Shown: piece by piece, positions 62,501-64,000 of the stretch
Numbering within the stretch: the stretch's first letter is position 1
Layout of the letters: each line of letters opens with the position of its first letter
NCBI GenBank assembly: GCA_032622095.1
Contig: CP136063.1
Location: 88,329,980 to 88,393,979 of the forward strand
DNA length: 64,000 nt
Direction of reading: 5' to 3'
Origin: Siphonodentalium dalli
Taxonomy: Eukaryota > Mollusca > Scaphopoda > Gadilida > Siphonodentaliidae
The notes under the pieces: generated by a model
What the model was told of the DNA's origin: nothing
Databases searched by the model: none
What the model saw: the letters and a program-made list of their open reading frames with translations, nothing else
Made by a program: the position numbers and the translations under genes

Positions 62501-62791
62501 GCCTAAAAAAAATCTTTTTTTAACACTTTTTACCATTTTTTCTTACATTCTTTAACAATTTTATAATTTTTAATGTGTTAAGCCAATGCATTCTCTTATA
62601 TATGCGAGGCGACCTATGGTCGACTCGCATATATAAGAGAATGCATTGGCACAGGGCCCTTCTGTTGGTTAAAGGGTTAAAACACTGACAGAAATATGAT
62701 ATAGCATACCAGGTGTAGGAACAGCCCTTTTGTTGATTTTGTCCTCTTTCTGCTTTATTCTGTGTTCTCTGACCTCTTCTACATGTAATGT
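17180..62791 (-). CDS. MYT1: MYT1-family CCHHC zinc-finger transcription factor, 5'-partial, 19 exons
   Basis: Join of the minus-strand exons listed separately, read from 62791 down to the stop at 17180. The family (vertebrate MYT1, MYT1L, ST18) consists of nuclear DNA-binding proteins that bind AAGTT-type sites and act in neuronal and endocrine differentiation, often as repressors of non-neuronal genes. Seen here: seven CCHHC fingers at about residues 52-80, 269-295, 314-341, 580-606, 637-663, 685-712 and 743-769 of the visible product; an acidic, lysine-rich segment after finger 1; SDRVLRPM and [10 protein letters not shown] blocks at about 392-430; and a coiled coil near the C-terminus. 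Seven fingers match vertebrate MYT1. Codon phases match at every junction; total coding length is 2775 nt if one extra base in the finger-1 exon is ignored. The initiator methionine was not found. Family assignment is certain; exact ends of the small N-terminal exons are inferred from splice sites and phase. Confidence 0.95.
17974..18393. mobile_element. B-type MITE, copy 5, exact 8-bp target duplication
   Basis: TCCGCATA at 17966-17973 and 18394-18401; ends CAAGCCTGGAAATAG and TTTGCAGGCTTG. Lies in the last intron. Confidence 0.9.
18454..18749. mobile_element. M-type TTAA-flanked MITE beside exon 18
   Basis: TTAA at 18450-18453 and 18750-18753; AGATGGTATATCTCTT ... AGAGATAGACCACCT. It ends 24 bp from the exon 18 donor. 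Confidence 0.6.
18774..18934 (-). CDS. MYT1: MYT1-like exon 18: zinc finger 7
   Basis: 161 nt; acceptor TTTCAG, donor GTAAGT. Complete finger [29 protein letters not shown], then [20 protein letters not shown]; vertebrate equivalents are [16 protein letters not shown] and KKAKLS. Phase 2 in, 1 out. The plus-strand frame over 18791-18997 is a shadow. Confidence 0.96.
18984..19086. mobile_element. A-type MITE, copy 6 (half)
   Basis: Left arm only, CAGTAATGCCCTAATTAATC to GGAAAGC; the second arm is missing. Confidence 0.7.
19172..19530. repeat. Partial G-type repeat
   Basis: Shares GTTATGTAAACATTACTGTTACAG and related stretches with other G copies; edges unclear. Confidence 0.4.
19730..19856. 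repeat. Small palindrome at the exon 17 donor
   Basis: GTCCATCAAAGTAGACTAAT and its near complement flank a short centre; ends 15 bp from the 5' splice site of exon 17. Confidence 0.6.
19872..19982 (-). CDS. MYT1: MYT1-like exon 17: second half of zinc finger 6
   Basis: 111 nt; acceptor TTCGCAG, donor GTTGGT. Encodes [20 protein letters not shown] and an acidic linker ending DIKLEPT, another psi-K-x-E site. SASGCPLA matches the vertebrate penultimate finger. The GTTGGT donor was preferred over a nearby GTATGG because only it keeps the phase of exon 18. A palindromic transposon lies about 15 bp past this donor. Confidence 0.94.
20379..20813. mobile_element. F-type TTAA-flanked MITE, copy 2
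   Basis: TTAA at 20375-20378 and 20814-20817; AGGCCCATTTAATTTTTGAG ... CTTAAGTGGGCCT. Confidence 0.7.
21306..21481. mobile_element. A-type MITE, copy 7
   Basis: CAGTAATGCCCTAAATAATC ... GGGCATTACTG, TA flanks; part of the left arm deleted. Confidence 0.8.
21532..21924. mobile_element. B-type MITE, copy 6
   Basis: CATTCATC (21524-21531) and CATTAATC (21925-21932) give a 7/8 target duplication. Confidence 0.8.
22070..22513. mobile_element. B-type MITE, copy 7
   Basis: CAAGCCTGCAAATAG ... TATATTCAGGATTG, with the family's two hairpins. Confidence 0.75.
22582..23076. mobile_element. Inverted-repeat transposon, 495 bp
   Basis: CACAGTGGGGAATCACATGG and its near complement at the right end, arms about 50 bp; TATGA on both flanks. 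An inner palindrome lies at about 22768-22870. The short open frames in both directions are repeat. Confidence 0.65.
23936..24757. mobile_element. hAT-like non-autonomous transposon, 822 bp, with minisatellite
   Basis: Exact 8-bp duplication GTCGATAT at 23928-23935 and 24758-24765. Inverted ends TAGGGCTTCACGGT and ACCGTGAAGCTCTA, with internal GGTATTTAGTCATACCGCGG near both ends. 24124-24206 holds about four copies of a 19-bp ACGAGAACCAGCGAGATGA unit. Confidence 0.87.
25207..25400. mobile_element. A-type MITE, copy 8
   Basis: CAGTAATGCCCTAAATAATC ... GGGCATTACTG, TA flanks. Confidence 0.82.
25703..25765 (-). CDS. MYT1: MYT1-like exon 16: first half of zinc finger 6
   Basis: 63 nt; acceptor TTACAG, donor GTACAA. 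Encodes [20 protein letters not shown]. Same split point and length as exon 10. Confidence 0.96.
25912..26176. mobile_element. E-type TTAA-flanked MITE, copy 1
   Basis: TTAA at 25908-25911 and 26177-26180; CCCTTTCTTTATCATACTAA ... GAGAAAGGG; central hairpin AACAAATGATCTATTTGTTG. The right TTAA is shared with the next C-type element. Confidence 0.75.
26181..26561. mobile_element. C-type MITE, copy 6
   Basis: CCCTTTACCCAACAAACCGG ... GGGTAAAGAG then TTAA; nearly identical over its length to copies at 62285 and 62828, so probably recent. Confidence 0.85.
27451..27664. mobile_element. A-type MITE, copy 9 (near-perfect hairpin)
   Basis: TA-flanked; centre GCTCTCGGGGAGAGC; arms of about 105 bp almost fully complementary. 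Confidence 0.87.
27713..28089. mobile_element. B-type MITE, copy 8
   Basis: GACTAACT (27705-27712) and GACTCACT (28090-28097) give a 7/8 duplication. Confidence 0.82.
28319..28462 (-). CDS. MYT1: MYT1-like exon 15: zinc finger 5
   Basis: 144 nt; acceptor TTTCAG, donor GTGAGT. Complete finger [28 protein letters not shown], followed by a basic then acidic linker ([18 protein letters not shown]). Phase 2 in and out. Confidence 0.97.
28876..29934. mobile_element. A-type MITE, copy 10, split by an 837-bp element
   Basis: Begins CAGTAATGCT, is interrupted at 28886, resumes at 29723 and ends GGGCATTACTG with TA flanks. Confidence 0.87.
28886..29722. mobile_element. 837-bp transposon with 9-bp target duplication, nested in an A-type MITE
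   Basis: AGTAATGCT duplicated at 28877-28885 and 29723-29731. Inverted ends CAGTCTGAGTAAAC and GTTCACCCAGACTG (12 of 14 match). The minus strand holds an 81-codon frame (29350-29595) containing [20 protein letters not shown] and the plus strand a 68-codon frame (29045-29251). I recognise neither; the first could be a captured or decayed gene fragment. A 9-bp duplication suits Mutator-like or related elements, but the superfamily is open. Confidence 0.85.
30172..30983. mobile_element. G-type element interrupted by a B-type MITE
   Basis: Left part from about 30172, right end TTATGTCCCT then TTAA at 30984-30987; the B copy sits at 30390-30773. Confidence 0.5.
30390..30773. mobile_element. B-type MITE, copy 9 (left end damaged)
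   Basis: Internal family sequence and right end CTCAGGCTTC; the left terminal motif is lost. Confidence 0.65.
31021..31283. mobile_element. C-type MITE, copy 7
   Basis: TTAA then CCCTTTCATGACGGGAGCTG ... CATCAAAGGG then TTCA. Confidence 0.78.
31693..32185 (+). other. Unidentified 96-codon open frame with a retroposon-like 3' end
   Basis: The frame at 31693-31983 (starts [20 protein letters not shown], ends NVGSVYE) is on the opposite strand to the host gene, in intron 14. About 170 bp later comes AATAAA and a TCCTATCCTATCTTATC tail (32166-32190), typical of a non-LTR retroelement or retrocopy 3' end. I do not recognise the protein; it may be chance. Confidence 0.25.
32358..32549 (-). CDS. 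MYT1: MYT1-like exon 14: zinc finger 4
   Basis: 192 nt; acceptor ACACAG, donor GTAAGT. Encodes [15 protein letters not shown] and then a complete, unsplit finger: [30 protein letters not shown]. The PLADR end matches vertebrate PLADK at the same finger. The internal ATG is not taken as a start because the codon phase joins exon 13 exactly (GG+C). Intron 13 upstream is the longest, about 12 kb. Confidence 0.96.
32976..32998 (+). repeat. C homopolymer, 23 nt
   Basis: Longest mononucleotide run noted; other C or G runs are at about 4108-4118, 4443-4461, 9893-9904, 10575-10588, 32283-32299 and 54245-54269. Their lengths are likely to vary or be misassembled. Confidence 0.85.
33311..33619. mobile_element. 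A-type MITE, copy 11, with duplicated hairpin
   Basis: TA-flanked, but the central palindrome is present twice (GAGCTTTCCGATGAATGGCA at 33421 and 33518), giving 309 bp. Confidence 0.82.
33620..35160. other. Intron 13, no gene recognised
   Basis: AT-rich. 34160-34260 resembles 8930-9020 (CGATGGCACAAGTGTCATAT; ACAAACCCATTAACACTCAT), marking another old repeat. Nothing else supported. Confidence 0.45.
35161..35546. mobile_element. B-type MITE, copy 10
   Basis: CAAGTCTGGATATATTG ... TTTTCAGACTTA; diverged. Confidence 0.7.
35867..36117. mobile_element. E-type MITE, copy 2
   Basis: TTAA at 35863-35866 and 36118-36121; interior ATGTTGAGGTAATAAG and GAACATTTCCCAATGAATGA. Confidence 0.7.
36295..36747. 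mobile_element. H-type TTAA-flanked MITE, copy 1
   Basis: TTAA at 36291-36294 and 36748-36751; right end GATCTGATTGAGTACCT. Inverse orientation to the copies at 55385 and 57714. The right TTAA is shared with a G-type element. Confidence 0.65.
36752..37400. mobile_element. G-type element, partial, with nested A-type MITE
   Basis: AGGGACATAGGACCTTCACA at the left; an A-type copy is inserted at 37124; the right end is disrupted near 37400. Confidence 0.45.
37124..37315. mobile_element. A-type MITE, copy 12
   Basis: CAGTAATACCATAAATAATC ... GAGCATTACTG with A/TA flanks. Confidence 0.8.
37520..38148. repeat. Inverted-repeat element covering a 133-codon false frame
   Basis: 37520-37660 (GCCAAATTTCAATG, GGATGCCGTGTTATG) is inverted at 37995-38148 (CATAACACGGCATC, TTGAAATTTGGCACCATTGA). 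The plus-strand frame at 37455-37856 runs through it and is not credible as a protein. Confidence 0.55.
38493..38741. mobile_element. E-type MITE, copy 3
   Basis: TTAA at 38489-38492 and 38742-38745; CCCTTTCTTTACTAAATGAA ... TACAAAGGG. Confidence 0.78.
38837..39059. mobile_element. E-type MITE, copy 4
   Basis: TTAA then CCCTTTCTACACTAAATGGA ... AGAAAGGG then TTGA; only about 95 bp from copy 3, same orientation. Confidence 0.78.
39140..39351. mobile_element. C-type MITE, copy 8
   Basis: TTAA at 39136-39139 and 39352-39355; CCCTTTTATGGCGGGAGCTG ... CATGGAAGGG. Confidence 0.78.
40560..41080. repeat. L-type interspersed repeat, internally repeated
   Basis: Three similar blocks of CAAATTCTAAGTCGAAAAAG ... 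GGCCTGTA-TTTTAGCTGGGA ... CCAACTTTGGTTCAGATCAA, period about 175 bp. The stretch near 40905-40925 is the uninterrupted equivalent of the hAT target at 7545. Confidence 0.65.
41388..41640. mobile_element. C-type MITE, copy 9
   Basis: TTAA then CCCTTTCATGACGGGAGCTG ... CATAGAAGGG then TTGA. Confidence 0.78.
41641..44171. other. Intron 13, no gene recognised
   Basis: About 2.5 kb of AT-rich DNA. Only short open frames; none resembles a known protein. 41840-42430 is less AT-rich, and GGCGATGCGAGCGTC (41859) recurs inverted at 42418-42433 (GCGACGCTCACATCGCC), so it may be an inverted-repeat element of about 590 bp. Confidence 0.4.
44172..44425. mobile_element. B-type MITE, short double-hairpin form, copy 11
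   Basis: Exact 8-bp duplication AACCAGTT at 44164-44171 and 44426-44433; ends CAAGCCTTGAAATAG and CTATTTCAAGGCTTG. Sits about 90 bp from the exon 13 donor. Confidence 0.9.
44517..45060 (-). CDS. MYT1: MYT1-like exon 13: central MYT1 domain
   Basis: 544 nt; acceptor TTTCAG, donor GTAGGT. Begins with GSDRVLRPM and continues with [16 protein letters not shown]; both blocks are conserved in vertebrate MYT1/MYT1L between the two finger groups. The rest is Ser/Pro-rich, with LLLNLSSR resembling the vertebrate AILNLSTR motif. Two further copies of the acceptor region lie just upstream (45061-45215); the nearer one would extend the exon by 19 codons in frame. The plus-strand frame 44811-45071 is an antisense shadow. 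Confidence 0.95.
45044..45215. repeat. Triplicated 57-59 bp unit holding the exon 13 acceptor
   Basis: GAGTACGCGATCAGATCCTG starts at 45044 and recurs at 45101 (diverged) and 45160. On the minus strand each unit ends in a polypyrimidine-AG followed by the first ~20 nt of exon 13. Confidence 0.88.
45655..46030. mobile_element. B-type MITE, copy 12, decayed
   Basis: Family interior (GGCCCCATCTTCTGTGAATT and two partial hairpins); ends eroded. Confidence 0.55.
46689..46943. mobile_element. B-type MITE, short form, copy 13
   Basis: CAAGCCTTGAAATAGCGTG ... CTATTTCAAGGCTTG; lies about 85 bp from exon 12. Confidence 0.85.
47028..47135 (-). CDS. MYT1: MYT1-like exon 12: linker before the MYT1 core block
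   Basis: 108 nt; acceptor TATACAG, donor GTTAGG. Encodes [20 protein letters not shown] and then [15 protein letters not shown]. It lies between finger 3 and the SDRVLRPM block; phase 1 in, 1 out. I recognise no known domain; a small folded alpha/beta segment is possible. Confidence 0.85.
47372..48290. mobile_element. Possible hAT-like element
   Basis: Left GTTGAAACAATTAGTCAATG with TAGTCGACTAATCG nearby, right TTTGACTAACTGGGGTTGGT resemble each other inverted. No target duplication found, limits uncertain. Confidence 0.3.
48363..48815. mobile_element. F-type MITE, copy 3
   Basis: TTAA then AGGCCCATTTAATTTTCGAG ... CGAAAATTAAGTGGGCCTT; the right flank is replaced by a B-type element. Confidence 0.7.
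48816..48965. mobile_element. B-type MITE, single-hairpin form, copy 14
   Basis: CAAGCCTTGAAATAGGGTGT ... CCCTATTTCAAGGCTT, 150 bp, one near-perfect hairpin; ends about 70 bp from exon 11. Confidence 0.82.
49034..49095 (-). CDS. MYT1: MYT1-like exon 11: second half of zinc finger 3
   Basis: 62 nt; acceptor TTTCAG, donor GTAATG. Encodes [20 protein letters not shown]; the vertebrate equivalent is [13 protein letters not shown]. Phase 2 in, 1 out. Confidence 0.96.
49160..49296. mobile_element. A-type MITE, copy 13 (most of right arm lost)
   Basis: CAGTAATGCCCTAAATAATC to CTCTCATTG, then the terminal GGGCATTACTG only. Confidence 0.75.
49413..49657. mobile_element. E-type MITE, copy 5
   Basis: TTAA at 49409-49412 and 49658-49661; ACCCTTTCTAAACTAAATGG ... 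TGAAAGGG. Confidence 0.72.
49758..49823 (+). repeat. Tandem duplication, about 31 bp twice
   Basis: ATATGACAAGAATCCGAATC followed by ATTATTAATA, present twice in a row without change. Confidence 0.85.
50079..50141 (-). CDS. MYT1: MYT1-like exon 10: first half of zinc finger 3
   Basis: 63 nt; acceptor TTTCAG, donor GTATGA. Encodes [20 protein letters not shown], almost the same as vertebrate MYT1L finger 3 ([13 protein letters not shown]). Split in the Ser codon after HR, as in fingers 1, 2 and 6. Confidence 0.97.
50308..50425. repeat. Small inverted repeat
   Basis: TCTCTTAAACTGTTTATATCC and its partial complement CATAAACAGTTTTAAGAGG. Confidence 0.5.
51461..51491 (-). CDS. MYT1: MYT1-like microexon 9: linker between fingers 2 and 3
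   Basis: 31 nt; acceptor TTGCAG, donor GTAAGT. Encodes [10 protein letters not shown], equivalent in place to the vertebrate LAMHENVLK-type linker. Phase 1 in, 2 out. It creates the Lys codon that precedes the first Cys of finger 3. Confidence 0.88.
51778..52153. mobile_element. B-type MITE, copy 15, exact 8-bp duplication
   Basis: GCCCACTC at 51770-51777 and 52154-52161; ends CAAGCCTGGATATAG and CTATATCCAGGCTTG; the second internal hairpin is truncated. Confidence 0.9.
52494..52947. mobile_element. hAT-like MITE, 454 bp
   Basis: Exact 8-bp duplication TTCATACA at 52486-52493 and 52948-52955; ends CAGTGTCCGTGCTGG and GCAGCGCGAACCCTG; TTTGCCAAAT repeated at both ends. Confidence 0.85.
53041..53255. 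mobile_element. A-type MITE, copy 14
   Basis: CAGTAATGCTCTAAGTAATC ... GAGTATTACTG, TA flanks; about 160 bp from exon 8b. Confidence 0.85.
53416..53456 (-). CDS. MYT1: MYT1-like exon 8b: alternative second half of finger 2
   Basis: 41 nt; acceptor TTTCAG, donor GTAAGT. Encodes (S)[13 protein letters not shown], then I from the shared codon with exon 9. The TPAIL linker resembles the vertebrate PPEIL linker between fingers 2 and 3, so 8b is the closer match to the known family form. Alternative to 8a. Confidence 0.9.
53500..53540 (-). CDS. MYT1: MYT1-like exon 8a: alternative second half of finger 2
   Basis: 41 nt; acceptor TTTCAG, donor GTAAGT. Encodes (S)[13 protein letters not shown]. Same length, same phase (2 in, 1 out) and same finger half as exon 8b, which starts 43 nt further downstream in the gene. 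Using both would shift the frame, as would skipping both, so it is predicted to be used instead of 8b. The linker KDEMNKE differs from KKSHMTPA in 8b. Confidence 0.87.
53600..54375. repeat. Old direct-repeat region
   Basis: GGTGACAAACATGACATGCA at 53615 and again at about 53966; ends near ATATAGATAGATTATT, perhaps a retroelement tail. Boundaries not defined. Confidence 0.35.
54683..54946. mobile_element. E-type MITE, copy 6, decayed
   Basis: ACCTTTCTTTACTGAATGGT ... ATAGAAAGG; TTAA flanks lost. Confidence 0.6.
55010..55104. mobile_element. C-type MITE, copy 10, truncated
   Basis: Right part only, CACTGGCACAGGGTCTTTAA to CATGAAAGGATTAA. It contains CATCAGTGCAGCTCCCGTCA, an uninterrupted equivalent of the hAT target at 9729. 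Confidence 0.7.
55154..55223 (-). CDS. MYT1: MYT1-like exon 7: first half of zinc finger 2
   Basis: 70 nt; acceptor TTGCAG, donor GTATGT. Encodes [20 protein letters not shown] followed by HR, nearly identical to the known finger 2 of MYT1/MYT1L ([13 protein letters not shown]). Ends inside the Ser codon after HR (phase 2), so it needs a following exon starting with the LSGCP half; two candidates exist. Confidence 0.96.
55385..55819. mobile_element. H-type MITE, copy 2
   Basis: TTAA at 55381-55384 and 55820-55823; AGGTACTCAATCCGATCAGA ... AATCGGATTGAGTACCT. Confidence 0.78.
56003..56583 (-). CDS. MYT1: MYT1-like exon 6: second half of finger 1 and acidic regulatory region
   Basis: 581 nt; acceptor TCATAG, donor GTTTGT. 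Starts with the second half of finger 1 ([11 protein letters not shown], as in vertebrate MYT1L), a likely nuclear-localisation basic patch (KKRK, then FKKSR), and then a low-complexity region. This region holds five psi-K-x-E sites (IKDE, LKQE, IKKE twice, IKAE), a possible SUMO-dependent control region. It ends in an acidic Ser/Asp run ([13 protein letters not shown]) comparable in position to the acidic domain of vertebrate MYT1/MYT1L. Phase 2 in, 1 out. The plus-strand open frame over 56008-56295 is an antisense shadow. Confidence 0.93.
57477..57540 (-). CDS. MYT1: MYT1-like exon 5: first half of zinc finger 1, with a 1-nt frameshift
   Basis: Acceptor TTTCAG, donor GTAAGT. It begins CPTPGCNGT in frame; the rest of the finger ([11 protein letters not shown]) is in the next frame, so one base too many is present at the CCC run (plus strand GGG, 57512-57514). 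The two homologous half-finger exons (50079-50141 and 25703-25765) are exactly 63 nt; this one is 64. Read literally, the shift meets a TAA 16 codons into exon 6. Either an assembly error or a real allele that inactivates this exon. The finger identity itself is clear. Confidence 0.88.
57714..58147. mobile_element. H-type MITE, copy 3
   Basis: TTAA at 57710-57713 and 58148-58151; AGGTACTCAATCTGATCAGA at left, right end decayed. Confidence 0.68.
58360..58378 (-). CDS. MYT1: MYT1-like microexon 4 (19 nt)
   Basis: Acceptor TTACAG, donor GTGAGT. Encodes DPTEPG with shared codons at both ends. The last two bases (GG) join the first base of the finger-1 exon to give Gly immediately before the first zinc-binding Cys. 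The perfect donor and phase fit on both sides support it despite its size. Confidence 0.7.
58379..59872. other. Intron 3, no other feature seen
   Basis: About 1.5 kb of unremarkable sequence. Short frames only; no conserved motif or repeat family recognised. Confidence 0.45.
59873..60812. mobile_element. 940-bp element with TGTCCCCCGAC inverted ends and 190-192 bp tandem repeats
   Basis: Ends TGTCCCCCGAC (59873) and GTCGGGGGACA (60802). Inside are four copies of a unit starting ATTAGCTATATAGATGTTGC at 60051, 60241, 60433 and 60625, plus a partial copy at about 59944. On the right are GGACGCACGGACAGACGGAC and a GTCCTCCGACGGAAACGTCG hairpin. The 189-codon minus-strand frame (60196-60765) is the translation of the tandem units. 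Confidence 0.75.
61218..61239 (-). CDS. MYT1: MYT1-like microexon 3 (22 nt)
   Basis: Acceptor TTTCAG after a T-rich tract, donor GTGAGT. Encodes DDEVYIK plus one base of the next codon. Phase 0 in, 1 out. Acidic linker ahead of finger 1. Confidence 0.65.
61612..61643 (-). CDS. MYT1: MYT1-like microexon 2 (32 nt)
   Basis: Acceptor TTCCAG, donor GTCCGT (weaker than the others). Encodes [11 protein letters not shown], counting the codon shared with exon 1. Phase 1 in, 0 out, consistent with both neighbours. No known domain. Confidence 0.6.
62285..62676. mobile_element. C-type MITE, copy 11, downstream of exon 1
   Basis: TTAA at 62281-62284 and 62677-62680; CCCTTTACCCAACAAACCGG ... GGTTAAAGGG. 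Nearly identical to the next copy. Confidence 0.88.
62710..62791 (-). CDS. MYT1: MYT1-like exon 1 of window (N-terminal, basic/acidic)
   Basis: 82 nt, phase 0 to 1. Acceptor TTACAG and donor GTATGC. Encodes a charged, probably helical stretch ([20 protein letters not shown]) then AVPTP. It has no finger motif, so assignment rests on good splice signals and on phase fit to the next exon. It lies in a 151-bp gap between two near-identical C-type transposons. Start codon not present, so an upstream exon is expected beyond it. Confidence 0.7.
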
Positions 62792-62827
62792 CTGTAACAA
62801 CAGAAAATCATAATCTGATAACATTAA

Positions 62828-63221
62828 CCCTTTACCCAACAAACCGGCCAAAACCGGCCAAATAAAGCTTCAACAGCCTAAAATATCTTCGGTCTGTCTC
62901 AATAGAACCATACACATATGGATATCATTGGAACCGGCTCCTTGACCACATTGTGATAGTTACAGTTATGCCCTGTGCCAATGCATTCTCTTATATATAC
63001 GAGTCGACCATAGGTCGCCTCGCATATATAAGAGAATGCATTGGCCTAAAAAAAATCTTTTTTTAACACTTTTTACCATTTTTTCTTACATTCTTTAACA
63101 ATTTTATAATTTTTAATGTGTTAAGCCAATGCATTCTCTTATATATGCGAGGCGACCTATGGTCGACTCGCATATATAAGAGAATGCATTGGCACAGGGC
63201 CCTTCTGTTGGGTAAAGGGTT
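62828..63221. mobile_element. C-type MITE, copy 12, upstream of exon 1
   Basis: TTAA at 62824-62827 and 63222-63225; same orientation and almost the same sequence as copy 11. Confidence 0.88.
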
Positions 63222-64000
63222 AAACCCAGCAGAATATTGATCATGTGAAAAAATAAGAATAACCTTTATTATATACATGTACTTGCCTATAAAATAGCGG
63301 AAAATTACTGAAACACAGATTTTCACATGTATCTCTTAGAAGCCACAATGAAATACAATTTTATTAATTCACTGTAGCTTTCGTTATTTCACTGTCACTT
63401 TCGTTATTTCACTGTAGCTTGCCAATACTATGAGAGATTTTCCCCAATACAGTTTCATTGACTTTTTAGATGACAATTTTAGTTGTCCATTTGAATATAA
63501 CGGTTTAGTACAATAATTATGTAGGTGAATTGTAATATACCGGTACATGTGCATGCATCATGAAGAAAGTATGGTTAAATGTACTGTTTGTTGAAATTTG
63601 TGATATGCAGAAAATATAATTAAATTAATGAAAAAAATTCACCTATAAGAGCCACACCTACATGTATGTGTCAACTTAACAGATAAATTAATGAACATAA
63701 TGTTTGGAATATATTTCTGCTTCATGTATGTCCAATCAATATATTTTTCACCTCAACTAACCTTTACAGTCATATTATGCAGGAAATAAAACACATAGTA
63801 AAACTTTCCTAACAATTCACAAAGTAAGCATAATAACTTTCAAACTGGACCGGTGTTGCACATCTGTCACATAATTAAGTTGTGCTATTTGACATTATGT
63901 CTTTGTTGGTACACAATCTAGCGATCCGATTGGTTCACTTATTCTTTGTCCAGCAGTCTGACTCCTGTTAGGAGAAGCATCAATACCAATATTGATTTTT
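63222..64000. other. Upstream of first found exon; 5' exons not identified
   Basis: AT-rich. A tandem of about 21 bp (TTCACTGTAGCTTTCGTTAT) lies at 63370-63422. A minus-strand open stretch at 63913-64000 might be coding (see findings). No promoter motif is supported. Confidence 0.4.

Overview
The window is AT-rich, intron-rich animal DNA, most likely from a lophotrochozoan and probably a mollusc. That guess rests on the gene structure and on a very dense load of short inverted-repeat transposons; it is inference, and no species can be named from the sequence. No tRNA, rRNA, CRISPR array or bacterial-type operon was seen.

One host gene is recognisable. It is a MYT1/MYT1L/ST18-family neural transcription factor on the minus strand, running from beyond the right edge down to a stop codon at 17180-17182. 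I rebuilt 19 coding exons plus one alternative exon from splice sites, codon phase and the family signature C-P-x-x-x-C-x-G-x-G-H-x(7)-H-R-x(4)-C-P. They encode seven CCHHC zinc fingers (one N-terminal, a pair, then a group of four), the conserved SDRVLRPM and NLAKEL blocks between the two finger groups, and a C-terminal coiled coil. Exon phases agree throughout, and summed exon lengths are divisible by three (about 924 residues) only if one extra base in the finger-1 exon is ignored. The start codon and promoter are outside the window or unrecognised.

Unusual features of this gene: (i) two adjacent 41-nt exons encode alternative second halves of finger 2 and are separated by only 43 nt, which predicts mutually exclusive splicing; (ii) a splice acceptor is triplicated, and one extra copy would add 19 residues in frame; (iii) there is an apparent 1-nt insertion in the finger-1 exon; (iv) there are several microexons of 19-32 nt.

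Layout: 1-16.2 kb is repeat-rich sequence downstream of the gene with no convincing coding content. 17.2-62.8 kb is the MYT1-like gene, with introns packed with transposons. 62.8-64 kb lies upstream of the first exon found. The repeats fall into named sets used below. A: TA-flanked palindromic Tc1/mariner-like MITE, 14 copies. B: double-hairpin MITE with 8-bp duplications, hAT-like, about 15 copies. C and E: TTAA-flanked CCCTTT-ended MITEs, piggyBac-like. F, G, H and M: further TTAA-flanked families. L: an ancient interspersed repeat. There are also several single hAT-like insertions with exact 8-bp target duplications and one 837-bp element with a 9-bp duplication. Several insertions are nested, and two have an empty-site paralogue in the same window.
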